In this document: positions 1 through 7,750 of the stretch, piece by piece | Position numbering within the stretch: position 1 is the first letter of the stretch | Layout of the letters: every line of letters begins with the position of its first letter | Translations under genes and position numbers: made by a program | The notes under the pieces: generated by a model | Seen by the model: the letters and a program-made list of their open reading frames with translations, nothing else | The model's database searches: none | Told to the model about the DNA's origin: nothing | Assembly (NCBI GenBank): GCA_017304135.1 | Contig: JAFLBB010000003.1 | Span: forward strand, 1 to 64,000 | Direction of reading: 5' to 3' | DNA from: Acidobacteriota bacterium | GTDB lineage: Bacteria; Acidobacteriota; Terriglobia; Bryobacterales; Bryobacteraceae | DNA length: 64,000 nucleotides

Positions 1-1392
1 GCGGGCAGGCCGGGTGGAGCGGGCGGGCCGGGCGGTGCTGGTGGGCCGGGCGGTGCTGGTGGACCGGGCGGTGCTGGTGGACCGGGTGGTGCTGGTGGAC
101 CGGGTGGTGCTGGTGGACCGGGCATGGGTCCGGGCGGCGGGCCGCGGCCAGGAGGACCTGGTGGTCCCGGTGGTCCTGGCGGCATGCGCGGGATGAACAC
201 GGGCCCGCTGGTGGCCAGGCGGGGGACGCCGACGCCTTCGTTCCGGGCGGCGGCGGTGGATTACAAGTCGCTGCCGAAGCTGGAACTGCCGGCGTTGAAG
301 GCCGTGCCGCCGGTAGCCGTCGTGAAGACGCCGCCGATGGGGTGGAATTCGTGGAACAAGTTCCGCACGCGGATTAACGACCAGATGATCCGCGAGATCG
401 CCGACGCGATGGTGGCCACCGGGATGCGCGATGCGGGCTACGTCTACGTGAACATCGACGACGGCTGGCAGGACAAGCGCGACGCCGCGGGCGTGCTGCA
501 GCCGAACCCGAACTTCCCCAATATGAAGGCGCTGTCTGATTACGTTCACTCGAAGGGGCTGAAGCTGGGCATCTACTCTTCGCCTGGACCGACCACCTGC
601 GGCGGCTTCACGGGCAGCTACGGGCACGAGGAGATCGACGCCAAAACGTGGGCGGCGTGGGGCATCGACTACCTGAAGTACGACTGGTGCAGCGCCTCGC
701 GCGTGTGGAAGGACGAGGACATGCAGGCGGTCTACCAACGCATGGGCGAGGCGCTGCGGAAAACCGGCAGGCCGATTGTCTATGCCTTGTGCCAGTACGG
801 GCGGATCAAGGTGCAGGACTGGGGCACCAAGGTGGGCGCGAGCCTGTGGCGGACGACGTTCGACATCCGCGACCAGTGGGCGTCGATGGAGCAGATCGGC
901 TTTGCGCAGAGTGACCTGGCGTATGCATCGAATCCGGGGAGTTTCAATGATCCGGACATGCTCGAGGTGGGCAACGGCGGCATGACGCCGGTGGAATACC
1001 GGACGCACTTCAGCCTATGGGCGATGGTGGCCTCGCCGCTGCTGACGGGCAACGACATTCGTACCATGGATCCGGCGACGCGCGACATTCTGCTCAACAA
1101 AGAGGTGATCGCCGTCAACCAGGACAAGCTGGGTAAAGGCGGCAAGCGCCTCGCGCAACAGGGCTCGACAGAGGTGTGGGTAAAGCCGCTGGAGAAGGGT
1201 GCACAGGCGGTGGCTCTGTTCAACCGGGGCGAGGCGAAGGCCAAGGTGAGCGTACAGTGGGCGGATTTGAAACTATCTGGGAAAGTGAGGATTCGCGACT
1301 TGTGGGCACACGCCGACGTGAAGACGGAGGCAGAGGGGTATTCAGCCGAGGTTGAGCCCCACGGAGTGGTGCTGCTGAAAGCGTCGAAATGA
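1..1392 (+). CDS. GH27 alpha-galactosidase with collagen-like N-terminal region (5' end outside window)
   Basis: Exported glycoside hydrolase family 27 enzyme, expected to release terminal alpha-galactose from galactosides. The frame is open from base 1, so the true start lies left of the window; the ATG at 124 sits inside a low-complexity stretch and is probably not the start. Codons 1-64 encode a Gly/Pro/Ala-rich segment built from six 18-nt repeats. The catalytic barrel starts near the PPMGWNSWN motif (about 340-360). The family nucleophile Asp is in YLKYDWC (codon 682-684) and the acid/base Asp in RTTFDIRD (codon 862-864). A DPDML motif and a C-terminal beta domain follow. The stop lies 7 nt before the arylsulfotransferase start, so the two are probably cotranscribed. 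The enzyme family is certain; the exact substrate is not. Confidence 0.93.
   Translation, partial: AGRPGGAGGPGGAGGPGGAGGPGGAGGPGGAGGPGGAGGPGMGPGGGPRPGGPGGPGGPGGMRGMNTGPLVARRGTPTPSFRAAAVDYKSLPKLELPALKAVPPVAVVKTPPMGWNSWNKFRTRINDQMIREIADAMVATGMRDAGYVYVNIDDGWQDKRDAAGVLQPNPNFPNMKALSDYVHSKGLKLGIYSSPGPTTCGGFTGSYGHEEIDAKTWAAWGIDYLKYDWCSASRVWKDEDMQAVYQRMGEALRKTGRPIVYALCQYGRIKVQDWGTKVGASLWRTTFDIRDQWASMEQIGFAQSDLAYASNPGSFNDPDMLEVGNGGMTPVEYRTHFSLWAMVASPLLTGNDIRTMDPATRDILLNKEVIAVNQDKLGKGGKRLAQQGSTEVWVKPLEKGAQAVALFNRGEAKAKVSVQWADLKLSGKVRIRDLWAHADVKTEAEGYSAEVEPHGVVLLKASK
10..117 (+). repeat. 18-nt in-frame tandem repeat encoding P-G-G-A-G-G
   Basis: Six consecutive 18-nt units (10-27, 28-45, 46-63, 64-81, 82-99, 100-117) read in the alpha-galactosidase frame as Pro-Gly-Gly-Ala-Gly-Gly. 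The last four copies differ only at single synonymous positions, as expected for recent slippage expansion. The array may continue left of the window. A related Gly-Gly-Pro run follows at about 142-183. Confidence 0.95.
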
Positions 1393-1399
1393 ACCGATA

Positions 1400-3178
1400 A
1401 TGAGAAGTATGAAGTTTCGGAGAATGCTGGGCGGCATAGTCCCGCTACTGTTTGTCCATGTGGGATCCGCATGGGCCATTTCGGTCACCCTGAATCCCTC
1501 AAACCCTGCGCCGCTGCCTGTGGGCGAGCGGCAGACGTACACCGCCACGGCGCGCGACGCCGGCGGCGGGGAGGTGTGGTACCGGTTTCGGGTGCGTGCC
1601 GAGGGAGGCGAGTTCCGGCTGCTGCGGGATTTTGCGCCAGGGGCTTCTATCGAGTGGGCGACGCTGGATGGCGAGGGTTGGTATGAGGTCGAAGTAACGG
1701 CGCGAACGGCGGGCAATCCGGCTGAGGCTGTGGATGTCGTCTCGCAGGAACTGGTGCCGCGGGTGGAACCTGGCGGCGTGGCTGCGGTGAACCCGACACC
1801 GAACGCCCTGGTGTGGATTTTCAGCGCACCTGCATGCGACCCCGGATTCGTCGCCTACGTGGAATTCACGAGGGAGGGCGGGCTGCCGCAGTTGAGTTCG
1901 CCGCGCGCGTGCGACGGGGTGCATAGCGTGAATTTCTATCTGGCGGGGCTGCTGCAGGACGCAACCTACGCGGCGCGGCTGATGGTGAACGTTGAGGGAC
2001 TCCCGGTTGCCGGAGAGGCCGTGGGCTTCCACACGGGCACGGTGGATGAAGGCGAACTGGGAATTCCCGCTCGCCGGCTGCTTGCCGGTCCGGCGTCGCC
2101 CGCCTACGAGGGCGTGGTATTGAACTCGCCTATCGGCGCGCCGTTCTATGCCACCGACCTTTCGGGCAACCTGATCTGGTATTACCCGCGGCCGATCGGT
2201 TTCATCACGCGTCCCGGCCTGGGGGGCAACTTCCTGTCGATCACCTGGACGAACAACCCGATCCGCACCGAGCAGGTGGCGCGCGAGCTTGACGTGGCTG
2301 GCATCACGCTGTGGGAAACCAACGCGGCCATCATGAGCGAGCGGCTACAGGCGCTGGGATATCCGGCGACAAGCGGTTTCCACCACGATGCCTTGCGGCT
2401 GCCCGACGGGCGCATCCTGCTGCTGGCAGGCGTCGAGAAACGCGTGCCGGAACTGGACAACAAGAACGTGATGGGCGACATGCTGATCGTCGTCGACAAC
2501 GAGATGAATATCCACTGGGTGTGGAACAGCTTCGACCATATGGATGTGCGCAAAGAAGCGATTTTGGGCGAGATGTGCCTGAACAACGGGGCCTGCCCGC
2601 CGGTGTTCGACGGCGGCTCGGCCACAGACTGGCTGCACACCAACTCCGTGCAGTACACCTCCGACGGCAACCTCCTGCTCTCCATGCGGCACCTGGACTG
2701 GGCCGTGAAGGTCGACTTCCAGGACGGCTTCGGCTCCGGCGCCGTGCTGTGGCGGCTGGGTAAGGATGGCGATTTTCAGATCGACAGCGCGGATGCCTTC
2801 CCGTGGTTCTCGCACCAGCATGATGTCGGCTTTCTGCCGGGCAGCGACCGCTACCTGCTGGCCTTCGACAACGGCAACACGCACCGCGACGTGAATCCGC
2901 GGGCCAACAGCCGCGGGCAGTTGTATGAACTCGATCAGGAGGCGCGCACGGCTACACTCGTGATGAACGCCGACCTGGGCGGCTATTCGTTCGCGCTGGG
3001 CTCAGCGCAACGGCTGCGTAGCGAGAACTACCACTTCAACAATGGTTGGACAGTGGTAGGGGGGCAACCGGCTAGTACTGCGGTTGAGGTAGACCCATCG
3101 GGGCGAATCGTGTATGCTCTTGAATCGGGTGCGGCGGTATACAGAAGTTTTCGGATGGAGGACATCCTGACGCCGTAG
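1400..3178 (+). CDS. Arylsulfotransferase (ASST family), exported
   Basis: 592-residue protein with a signal peptide (residues 1 to about 26, ending in AWA) and a large beta-propeller of the arylsulfate sulfotransferase type. That family moves sulfate between phenolic esters through a sulfo-histidine, without PAPS. Candidate catalytic histidines lie in HHDALRLPDGR (His328-329), WLHTNSV (His413) and SHQHDV (His472/474). Residues 27-200 look like beta-sandwich domains before the propeller. The stop of the upstream galactosidase is 7 nt away and a sulfatase follows 31 nt downstream, which places a sulfate-transfer and a sulfate-removal enzyme side by side. Two in-frame ATGs (1400, 1409) are possible starts. 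The family is clear; substrates cannot be read from sequence. Confidence 0.85.
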   Translation: MRSMKFRRMLGGIVPLLFVHVGSAWAISVTLNPSNPAPLPVGERQTYTATARDAGGGEVWYRFRVRAEGGEFRLLRDFAPGASIEWATLDGEGWYEVEVTARTAGNPAEAVDVVSQELVPRVEPGGVAAVNPTPNALVWIFSAPACDPGFVAYVEFTREGGLPQLSSPRACDGVHSVNFYLAGLLQDATYAARLMVNVEGLPVAGEAVGFHTGTVDEGELGIPARRLLAGPASPAYEGVVLNSPIGAPFYATDLSGNLIWYYPRPIGFITRPGLGGNFLSITWTNNPIRTEQVARELDVAGITLWETNAAIMSERLQALGYPATSGFHHDALRLPDGRILLLAGVEKRVPELDNKNVMGDMLIVVDNEMNIHWVWNSFDHMDVRKEAILGEMCLNNGACPPVFDGGSATDWLHTNSVQYTSDGNLLLSMRHLDWAVKVDFQDGFGSGAVLWRLGKDGDFQIDSADAFPWFSHQHDVGFLPGSDRYLLAFDNGNTHRDVNPRANSRGQLYELDQEARTATLVMNADLGGYSFALGSAQRLRSENYHFNNGWTVVGGQPASTAVEVDPSGRIVYALESGAAVYRSFRMEDILTP

Positions 3179-3209
3179 CCCACTTTCATAGAGGGAATAC
3201 GTCGTCACG

Positions 3210-4595
3210 ATGCTCAGGCGCCACTTCCTGAGCCGGTTAGGTGCGGGAGTTGTGTTGGCAAGCCAACAGAGCGCGCCTGCGTCCACGGCTCAGCCCAACA
3301 TCATTCTGATCTACGCGGATGATTTGGGCTATGGTGACCTGAACTGCTACGGCTCGAAGCTCAGAACCCCCAATATCAACAAGTTAGCCACGGAAGGCGC
3401 ACGGCTGACGCACTTTTATTCAGCCAGCGCCGTGTGTTCGCCGGCGCGCGCGGCGCTGCTCACGGGCGGCTATCCGGCGCGGGCGGGAGTTCCCTACGTG
3501 GTGTCGCCGGGCGACACCTGGGGGCTGGATGAGTCGCGCAAAACAATGGGCGACATGCTGCAGGCGGCCGGCTACCGGACCATGATCGCCGGGAAGTGGC
3601 ACCTCGGGAACCTGAAACAACACAGCCCGAACCAGCGTGGATTCCATGAGGCGGTGGGGATTCCGTACTCCTCCGACATGACGCCGCTGCATTACGTGGT
3701 GAACGAGACGGTGACCGTGCCCAACGTTGCCGTGGAGGGATTGACGGCGCGCTATACCGAGGATGCCGTGGACTTCATCCACCGTTCCAAGGACGGCCCG
3801 TTCTTCCTCTTCATGCCACACAGCGCGCCGCACATTCCGCTGGCGCCGTCGTCGCGCTTCCGGCGGATGAATGCGATGGGGCTCTACGGCAATTGCGTGG
3901 AAGAGGTGGACTGGAGCGTCGGCCAGGTGATGAAAGCGGTGGCCGACAACGGGCTGGAAGCGAATACGCTGATCATCTTCACGAGCGACAACGGGCCCTG
4001 GTATCAAGGCAGCGTCGGTGGTCTCCGCGGGCGCAAAGGGCAGACGATGGAGGGCGGCTTCCGCGTGCCCTTGGTGGCAAAGTGCCCGAACCTGATTCCG
4101 AAGGGCCAGGTGGTGGAGACGATGGCGACGGCGCTGGACCTGATGCCGACCTTTGCGCGGCTGGCGGGAGCCTCGCTGCCGGGGCAACCCATCGACGGGG
4201 TGGACATCCTGCCGCTGCTCTCCGGCCAGACGGCCACGCTCGACCGCGAGGTGTTCCTCTACTTTGACGGCTACCACATCCAGTGCGCACGGCTGCGGAA
4301 CTGGAAGCTGCACATCTCGCGGTTCAACCTGCCGCCGTATTTGCGCAGCGTGCCGGTGAGCCTGCGGGAAAACCTGCCTCTGCCCAGACCGGAGCTTTAC
4401 AACGTGGTGGACGACCCGACCGAGAGCGCCGAGGCCGGCCGCGACAACCCGGAGATCGTCGAGGAGATTCTCGGCCGCATTTGGGCGCTGTTGCCGGGGC
4501 TGCCCGAAGAGGTGCGGACGGCGTGGGAGGCGACGTCGAAGATTGCCGTGGAGCCGACTCCAGCCGGGGCCTATCCGGTGCGGGCCGGCGGCTGA
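3210..4595 (+). CDS. Sulfatase (formylglycine-dependent, S1 family)
   Basis: 461-residue exported sulfatase that hydrolyses sulfate esters. The N-terminus is MLRRHFLSRLGAG..., a twin-arginine-like signal to about residue 27. The metal-binding start reads YADDLGYGD; Cys76 in CSPAR is the residue converted to formylglycine. GKWHLG near residue 130 and TSDNGPW near residue 258 complete the active site. A purine-rich gaggga stretch lies upstream of the ATG. It forms a colinear block with the galactosidase and the arylsulfotransferase. The protein needs a formylglycine-generating enzyme, which is not in this window. The natural substrate, probably a sulfated glycan, is inferred. Confidence 0.93.
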   Translation: MLRRHFLSRLGAGVVLASQQSAPASTAQPNIILIYADDLGYGDLNCYGSKLRTPNINKLATEGARLTHFYSASAVCSPARAALLTGGYPARAGVPYVVSPGDTWGLDESRKTMGDMLQAAGYRTMIAGKWHLGNLKQHSPNQRGFHEAVGIPYSSDMTPLHYVVNETVTVPNVAVEGLTARYTEDAVDFIHRSKDGPFFLFMPHSAPHIPLAPSSRFRRMNAMGLYGNCVEEVDWSVGQVMKAVADNGLEANTLIIFTSDNGPWYQGSVGGLRGRKGQTMEGGFRVPLVAKCPNLIPKGQVVETMATALDLMPTFARLAGASLPGQPIDGVDILPLLSGQTATLDREVFLYFDGYHIQCARLRNWKLHISRFNLPPYLRSVPVSLRENLPLPRPELYNVVDDPTESAEAGRDNPEIVEEILGRIWALLPGLPEEVRTAWEATSKIAVEPTPAGAYPVRAGG

Positions 4596-4597
4596 GA

Positions 4598-4622
4598 GCC
4601 ACCAGGTGGCCGAAATCGGCCA
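4598..4622 (+). terminator. Pair of short hairpins after the sulfatase
   Basis: Two adjacent inverted repeats follow the sulfatase stop: GCCAC/GTGGC (4598-4610) and TGGCCG/CGGCCA with an AAAT loop (4607-4622). No T-run follows, so this is at best a weak or factor-assisted terminator. Confidence 0.35.
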
Positions 4623-4706
4623 GGGGCGGCGGGTGGGAACTCACGCCGGGACAATACTTTAGCTGTGGCATAGGGATTGCACTTGCCGGTGGTGAGGAAT
4701 CATCCC

Positions 4707-5675
4707 ATGACACGGAATCTACTTTCACTGCTCTCGCTCGGCTTGCTGGGATGCGCGCTGGCGGGGGCGCAATCGGGAGAATCGCGGGAAGCGGCCACTG
4801 AATCGGCAGGCTGGCCGACGGTGGAGGAGGCCCAGGAGAAGGCGCGTCCGGCGGGCGGCGAAGTCCGGCGCGAGCCGCGGCGGGAGACCACCCCCGAGCG
4901 GGAGACTGAGTATGAAGCTCCCGTGGGCAAGCTGCCGGCGCAGTTGGAGCTTTCACCCGGCGCCTGGATCGCGGTGCGGGTGAACGACATGGTGTCGAGC
5001 AACAGCAGCCAGGTGGGCGACCTGTTCAGCGCGACACTGACGCAGCCGTTGATCGCCGACGGCGTGGTGGTGGCGCGGCGCGGCCAGATGGTGACGGCGC
5101 GCGTGACCGACGTGGTGAAGGCGGGCAAGGTGAAGGGCACGTCGCGGCTCGGGGTGGAGTTGACGGAGTTGACGCTGGCCGACGGCCGCAGCGTGAACAT
5201 CCGCACGCAACTGGCGCAGTACAAGGGCGGAACGTCGAAGGGCAACGATGCGACCGCGATCGGCACGGCGACCGGAGCGGGCGCGGCCATTGGCGCCATT
5301 GCCGATGGCGGCTTCGGCGCGGGAGTCGGCGCGGGCGCGGGCGCGGCGGCGGGCATTGCCGGCGTGCTGCTCACGCGTGGACGGCAAACGGTGCTCTATC
5401 CCGAAGACACGCTCACGTTCCGGCTGGCCGACCCGGTCATGATCTCCACCGAGCGGGCGCCGCTGGCCTTCCGCTACGCGAGTCAGGAGGATTACGACAC
5501 CGCGCAGCCGCGCACACCGTCTCTGCGGCGGCGCGACAACCGGCCGCCTTACTTTGCCGGCTTGGGCTATCCGGGCTGGGGCTGGGGACCGTATTGGGGT
5601 CCAGGCTGGGGTCCGGGCTGGGGTGGCTGGTACGGGTCGAGGGTGGGCCGGCGCGGCGGCTGGGGGCGCTGGTAG
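4707..5675 (+). CDS. Exported glycine-zipper protein with Gly/Trp-rich tail
   Basis: Unrecognised envelope protein of 322 residues. The frame is open upstream to a TTG at 4677, but the ATG at 4707 starts a good signal peptide (TRNLLSLLSLGLLGCALAGAQ) and has GGTGAGG about 10 nt upstream. After a charged linker (about 30-80) there is a compact beta domain (about 85-175). A glycine-zipper segment rich in GAGAAIG/GVGAGAGAA repeats (about 190-225) could insert in a membrane. The C-terminus is a repetitive Gly-Trp-Pro-Tyr tail ending GGWGRW. A cysteine in LLGCALAG might be a lipobox, but the position is not ideal. Similar proteins are common and uncharacterised in acidobacteria; no function is assigned. 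Confidence 0.8.
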   Translation: MTRNLLSLLSLGLLGCALAGAQSGESREAATESAGWPTVEEAQEKARPAGGEVRREPRRETTPERETEYEAPVGKLPAQLELSPGAWIAVRVNDMVSSNSSQVGDLFSATLTQPLIADGVVVARRGQMVTARVTDVVKAGKVKGTSRLGVELTELTLADGRSVNIRTQLAQYKGGTSKGNDATAIGTATGAGAAIGAIADGGFGAGVGAGAGAAAGIAGVLLTRGRQTVLYPEDTLTFRLADPVMISTERAPLAFRYASQEDYDTAQPRTPSLRRRDNRPPYFAGLGYPGWGWGPYWGPGWGPGWGGWYGSRVGRRGGWGRW

Positions 5676-5702
5676 CGCGGTGGGGGGAGCGCATCGGCGG
5701 GG

Positions 5703-5729
5703 GTCCGGCGCGATACACTAAAGCCGGAC
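5703..5729. promoter_or_regulatory. Perfect 7-bp inverted repeat bracketing a -10-like box
   Basis: GTCCGGC (5703-5709) and GCCGGAC (5723-5729) form a perfect inverted repeat around TACACT (5714-5719), which is placed as a -10 element 14 nt before the dehydrogenase ATG. An operator overlapping the promoter would fit, but the repeat could also be chance in GC-rich DNA. Confidence 0.4.
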
Positions 5730-5733
5730 TCTT

Positions 5734-6765
5734 ATGAAAGCGCTACTCCTCGAAGAATACAAGAAGCTCGCCGTAGTCGAGTATCCGGAGCCGGAGATCG
5801 GACCGGACGACCTCCTGGTGCGGGTTGTTTCGTGCGGCATCTGCGGTTCGGACGTGCATGGCTACGATGGCGGCTCGGGCCGCCGTATTCCGCCGATCAT
5901 CATGGGCCATGAGGCTTCGGGCACGGTGGCCAAGGCCGGGGCGAACGTGAAGCGCTTCCGCGAAGGCGACCGCGTCACCTTCGACTCGATGATCAACTGC
6001 GGCCGCTGTATGTACTGCCGCAAGGGCCAGCCGAACCTCTGCACGGACCGCCGTGTGCTCGGCGTGAGCTGCGGCGACTACCGCCGTCATGGCGCGTTTG
6101 CCGAATACGTGGCCGTGCCGCAGCACATCGTCTATGCCATTCCCGAGGCCGTCTCATTTGACCAGGCGGCGATGGTGGAGCCTGTGTCGGTGGCCGTGCA
6201 CGCGGCTAACCTCGCCGAGGCCACACTGGGCGATTCCTGCGTGGTGGTGGGCGCAGGCATGATCGGCCTGCTCACGGTGCAGGCGATGCGCGTGAAGGGC
6301 TGCGGGCAGATCATCGCGGTGGACCTCGACGATTCGCGGCTGGAGCTGGCGAAGAAGTCCGGCGCCGATGTGACGATCAACGCCAAGAGCGCCGACGTGG
6401 TGGCGCGCGTGAGGGAACTCACGGCGGGCGAAGGGGCCGATATCGTGATGGAGGCCGTGGGGGCGAACGCGACCGTGCTCGCTTCGATCGATTCGGTGCG
6501 CAAGGGCGGCACGGTGGTGCTGATCGGCAACGTCACCAAGGACACGACGCTGCCGCTGCAATCGGTGGTGACGCGCGAGGTGAGGCTGCAGGGCTCCTGC
6601 GCTTCGGCCAACGACTATCCGGCCTGCCTCGAACTGATGGGCCGCGGCGCGGTGAAGGTGGAGCCGATGATCAGCGCCACGGTGCCGCTTGAGCAGGGGC
6701 CGGAGATGTTCAGCCGGCTCTATGCGCACGAGGCGGGGCTGACGAAGGTTATTTTGAAGCCGTAG
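5734..6765 (+). CDS. Zinc-dependent alcohol/polyol dehydrogenase (MDR superfamily)
   Basis: 343-residue NAD(P)-dependent dehydrogenase of the sorbitol or galactitol-phosphate dehydrogenase branch. It is expected to oxidise a sugar alcohol or related hydroxyl to a ketone in the cytoplasm. Catalytic zinc ligands are Cys37 (CGICGSD) with His59-Glu60 (GHE). Structural zinc ligands are Cys89, Cys92, Cys95 and Cys103. The Rossmann motif is VVVGAGMIG (about 172-180). The length is normal and no domain is missing. Its 3' end overlaps the convergent ParA-like gene by 17 nt, which fits later insertion of that cassette. The polyol substrate is inferred from family resemblance only. Confidence 0.93.
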   Translation: MKALLLEEYKKLAVVEYPEPEIGPDDLLVRVVSCGICGSDVHGYDGGSGRRIPPIIMGHEASGTVAKAGANVKRFREGDRVTFDSMINCGRCMYCRKGQPNLCTDRRVLGVSCGDYRRHGAFAEYVAVPQHIVYAIPEAVSFDQAAMVEPVSVAVHAANLAEATLGDSCVVVGAGMIGLLTVQAMRVKGCGQIIAVDLDDSRLELAKKSGADVTINAKSADVVARVRELTAGEGADIVMEAVGANATVLASIDSVRKGGTVVLIGNVTKDTTLPLQSVVTREVRLQGSCASANDYPACLELMGRGAVKVEPMISATVPLEQGPEMFSRLYAHEAGLTKVILKP

Positions 6766-7750
6766 GAATGCCGGCTCGCGAGAGGATTGTGTTCGTAAGT
6801 AGCCTGAAGTCGTGGTAGGCGGTTGTCACTGCCGATTGGTGAGCGCCAAGTGCGCCATCGGCCGCGCGCAGAAGGAAGACTGGTTTGCGAGCCTCCTGAG
6901 CCAACGGCATCAAGCTGTGAAAATGCTTCACGAAGCCGAGACAGTTTTCATCCTCGGATGCGAACAGTCCGGGTTGGCTGGGCGTGTCAAGAACAAAGGA
7001 GCCGTAGACGCCAGGGATTTGCGAAATCCATCGATCATACGCCTTTACAACGCGACCCAAGCGCACAGCGTGTTGCTGCACGATGTAGCCAAGAGGCACA
7101 ATGCTGCCGGATGGCAGTTCGGGACCGAGGGCAGGTTTGCGAATCATTCGGTCTCGCCATTGCTGTCGCCAGGACTTGATAGTGGGCCCGAGGTTCATCA
7201 AACCGCGTTGAGAGAATAAATCCGGGGCGAGGGGGACGACGACGAAATCGCTGGAGACGAGAGCGCAGCGATTGATGGCACCCAGACTGGGGCCGAGATC
7301 GAGTAGCACCACGGACGCCGAGATTGCGTCGGCTCCACGCTGCATGATTCGCCAAAAAGCCGAGACGGCGCGAAACCCTCGCTCCTGGCCATCGACACAT
7401 TCCCCCCACGCTGTTGACAACTGGTCCTCAAAAGTGGCGAGTGAGAGATCTCCAGGCAACAGCCCAAGGTTGTCCTGGATGTGTTCGATGTGTGGATCCG
7501 ATATGTCGCCGACCCCACGAATCAGTGGTTGGACGCTGCCGAAAACGGTTTGAGCAAGACCTGAAGCCGGCCAGAGTTCCTCCAGCCGGTCCTCTGGAAG
7601 GAAAGCCGCTGTTAAATTCGCTTGGGGATCCAGGTCGGCGGCAAGCGCTGGGACACCCAATTCAGAGCACATCCAGGCAATGTGGTAGACCAGCGATGTC
7701 TTGCCAACGCCTCCTTTGTTATTGCAGAAGGCGATCACAGGGATGCTCAC
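6749..7750 (-). CDS. Orphan ParA/MinD-like ATPase
   Basis: 333-residue P-loop ATPase with a deviant Walker A motif (KGGVGKT, residues 12-18, signature Lys12), a DLDPQANLT motif and a Walker B-like VVLLDLGPSLG. These mark the ParA/Soj family of dimerising, membrane- or DNA-surface ATPases. No ParB gene or parS-like site is nearby, so chromosome partition is unlikely. The start is a GTG at 7750 that overlaps the TGA of the upstream AlbA_2 gene (GTGA, 7747-7750), so the two products are made together. Codon use is less GC-biased than in neighbours. A family of stand-alone ParA proteins of this length with the same RGLMNLGPT region is widespread; its role is unknown. Confidence 0.88.
   Translation of the reverse strand: MSIPVIAFCNNKGGVGKTSLVYHIAWMCSELGVPALAADLDPQANLTAAFLPEDRLEELWPASGLAQTVFGSVQPLIRGVGDISDPHIEHIQDNLGLLPGDLSLATFEDQLSTAWGECVDGQERGFRAVSAFWRIMQRGADAISASVVLLDLGPSLGAINRCALVSSDFVVVPLAPDLFSQRGLMNLGPTIKSWRQQWRDRMIRKPALGPELPSGSIVPLGYIVQQHAVRLGRVVKAYDRWISQIPGVYGSFVLDTPSQPGLFASEDENCLGFVKHFHSLMPLAQEARKPVFLLRAADGALGAHQSAVTTAYHDFRLLTNTILSRAGIPTASK

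Noticed and set aside
10..117. Tandem repeat considered as a CRISPR array
   Set aside because: Units are 18 nt, contiguous and in coding frame, with no spacers.
14..196. Short frame in the collagen-like repeat
   Set aside because: It is the shifted frame of the 18-nt repeat; the +1 frame continues into GH27 and is the real one.
6749..7750. ParA-like protein as part of the chromosome partition locus
   Set aside because: No ParB, parS, gidA/gidB or replication-origin genes are nearby, and the upstream partner is an AlbA_2 protein.
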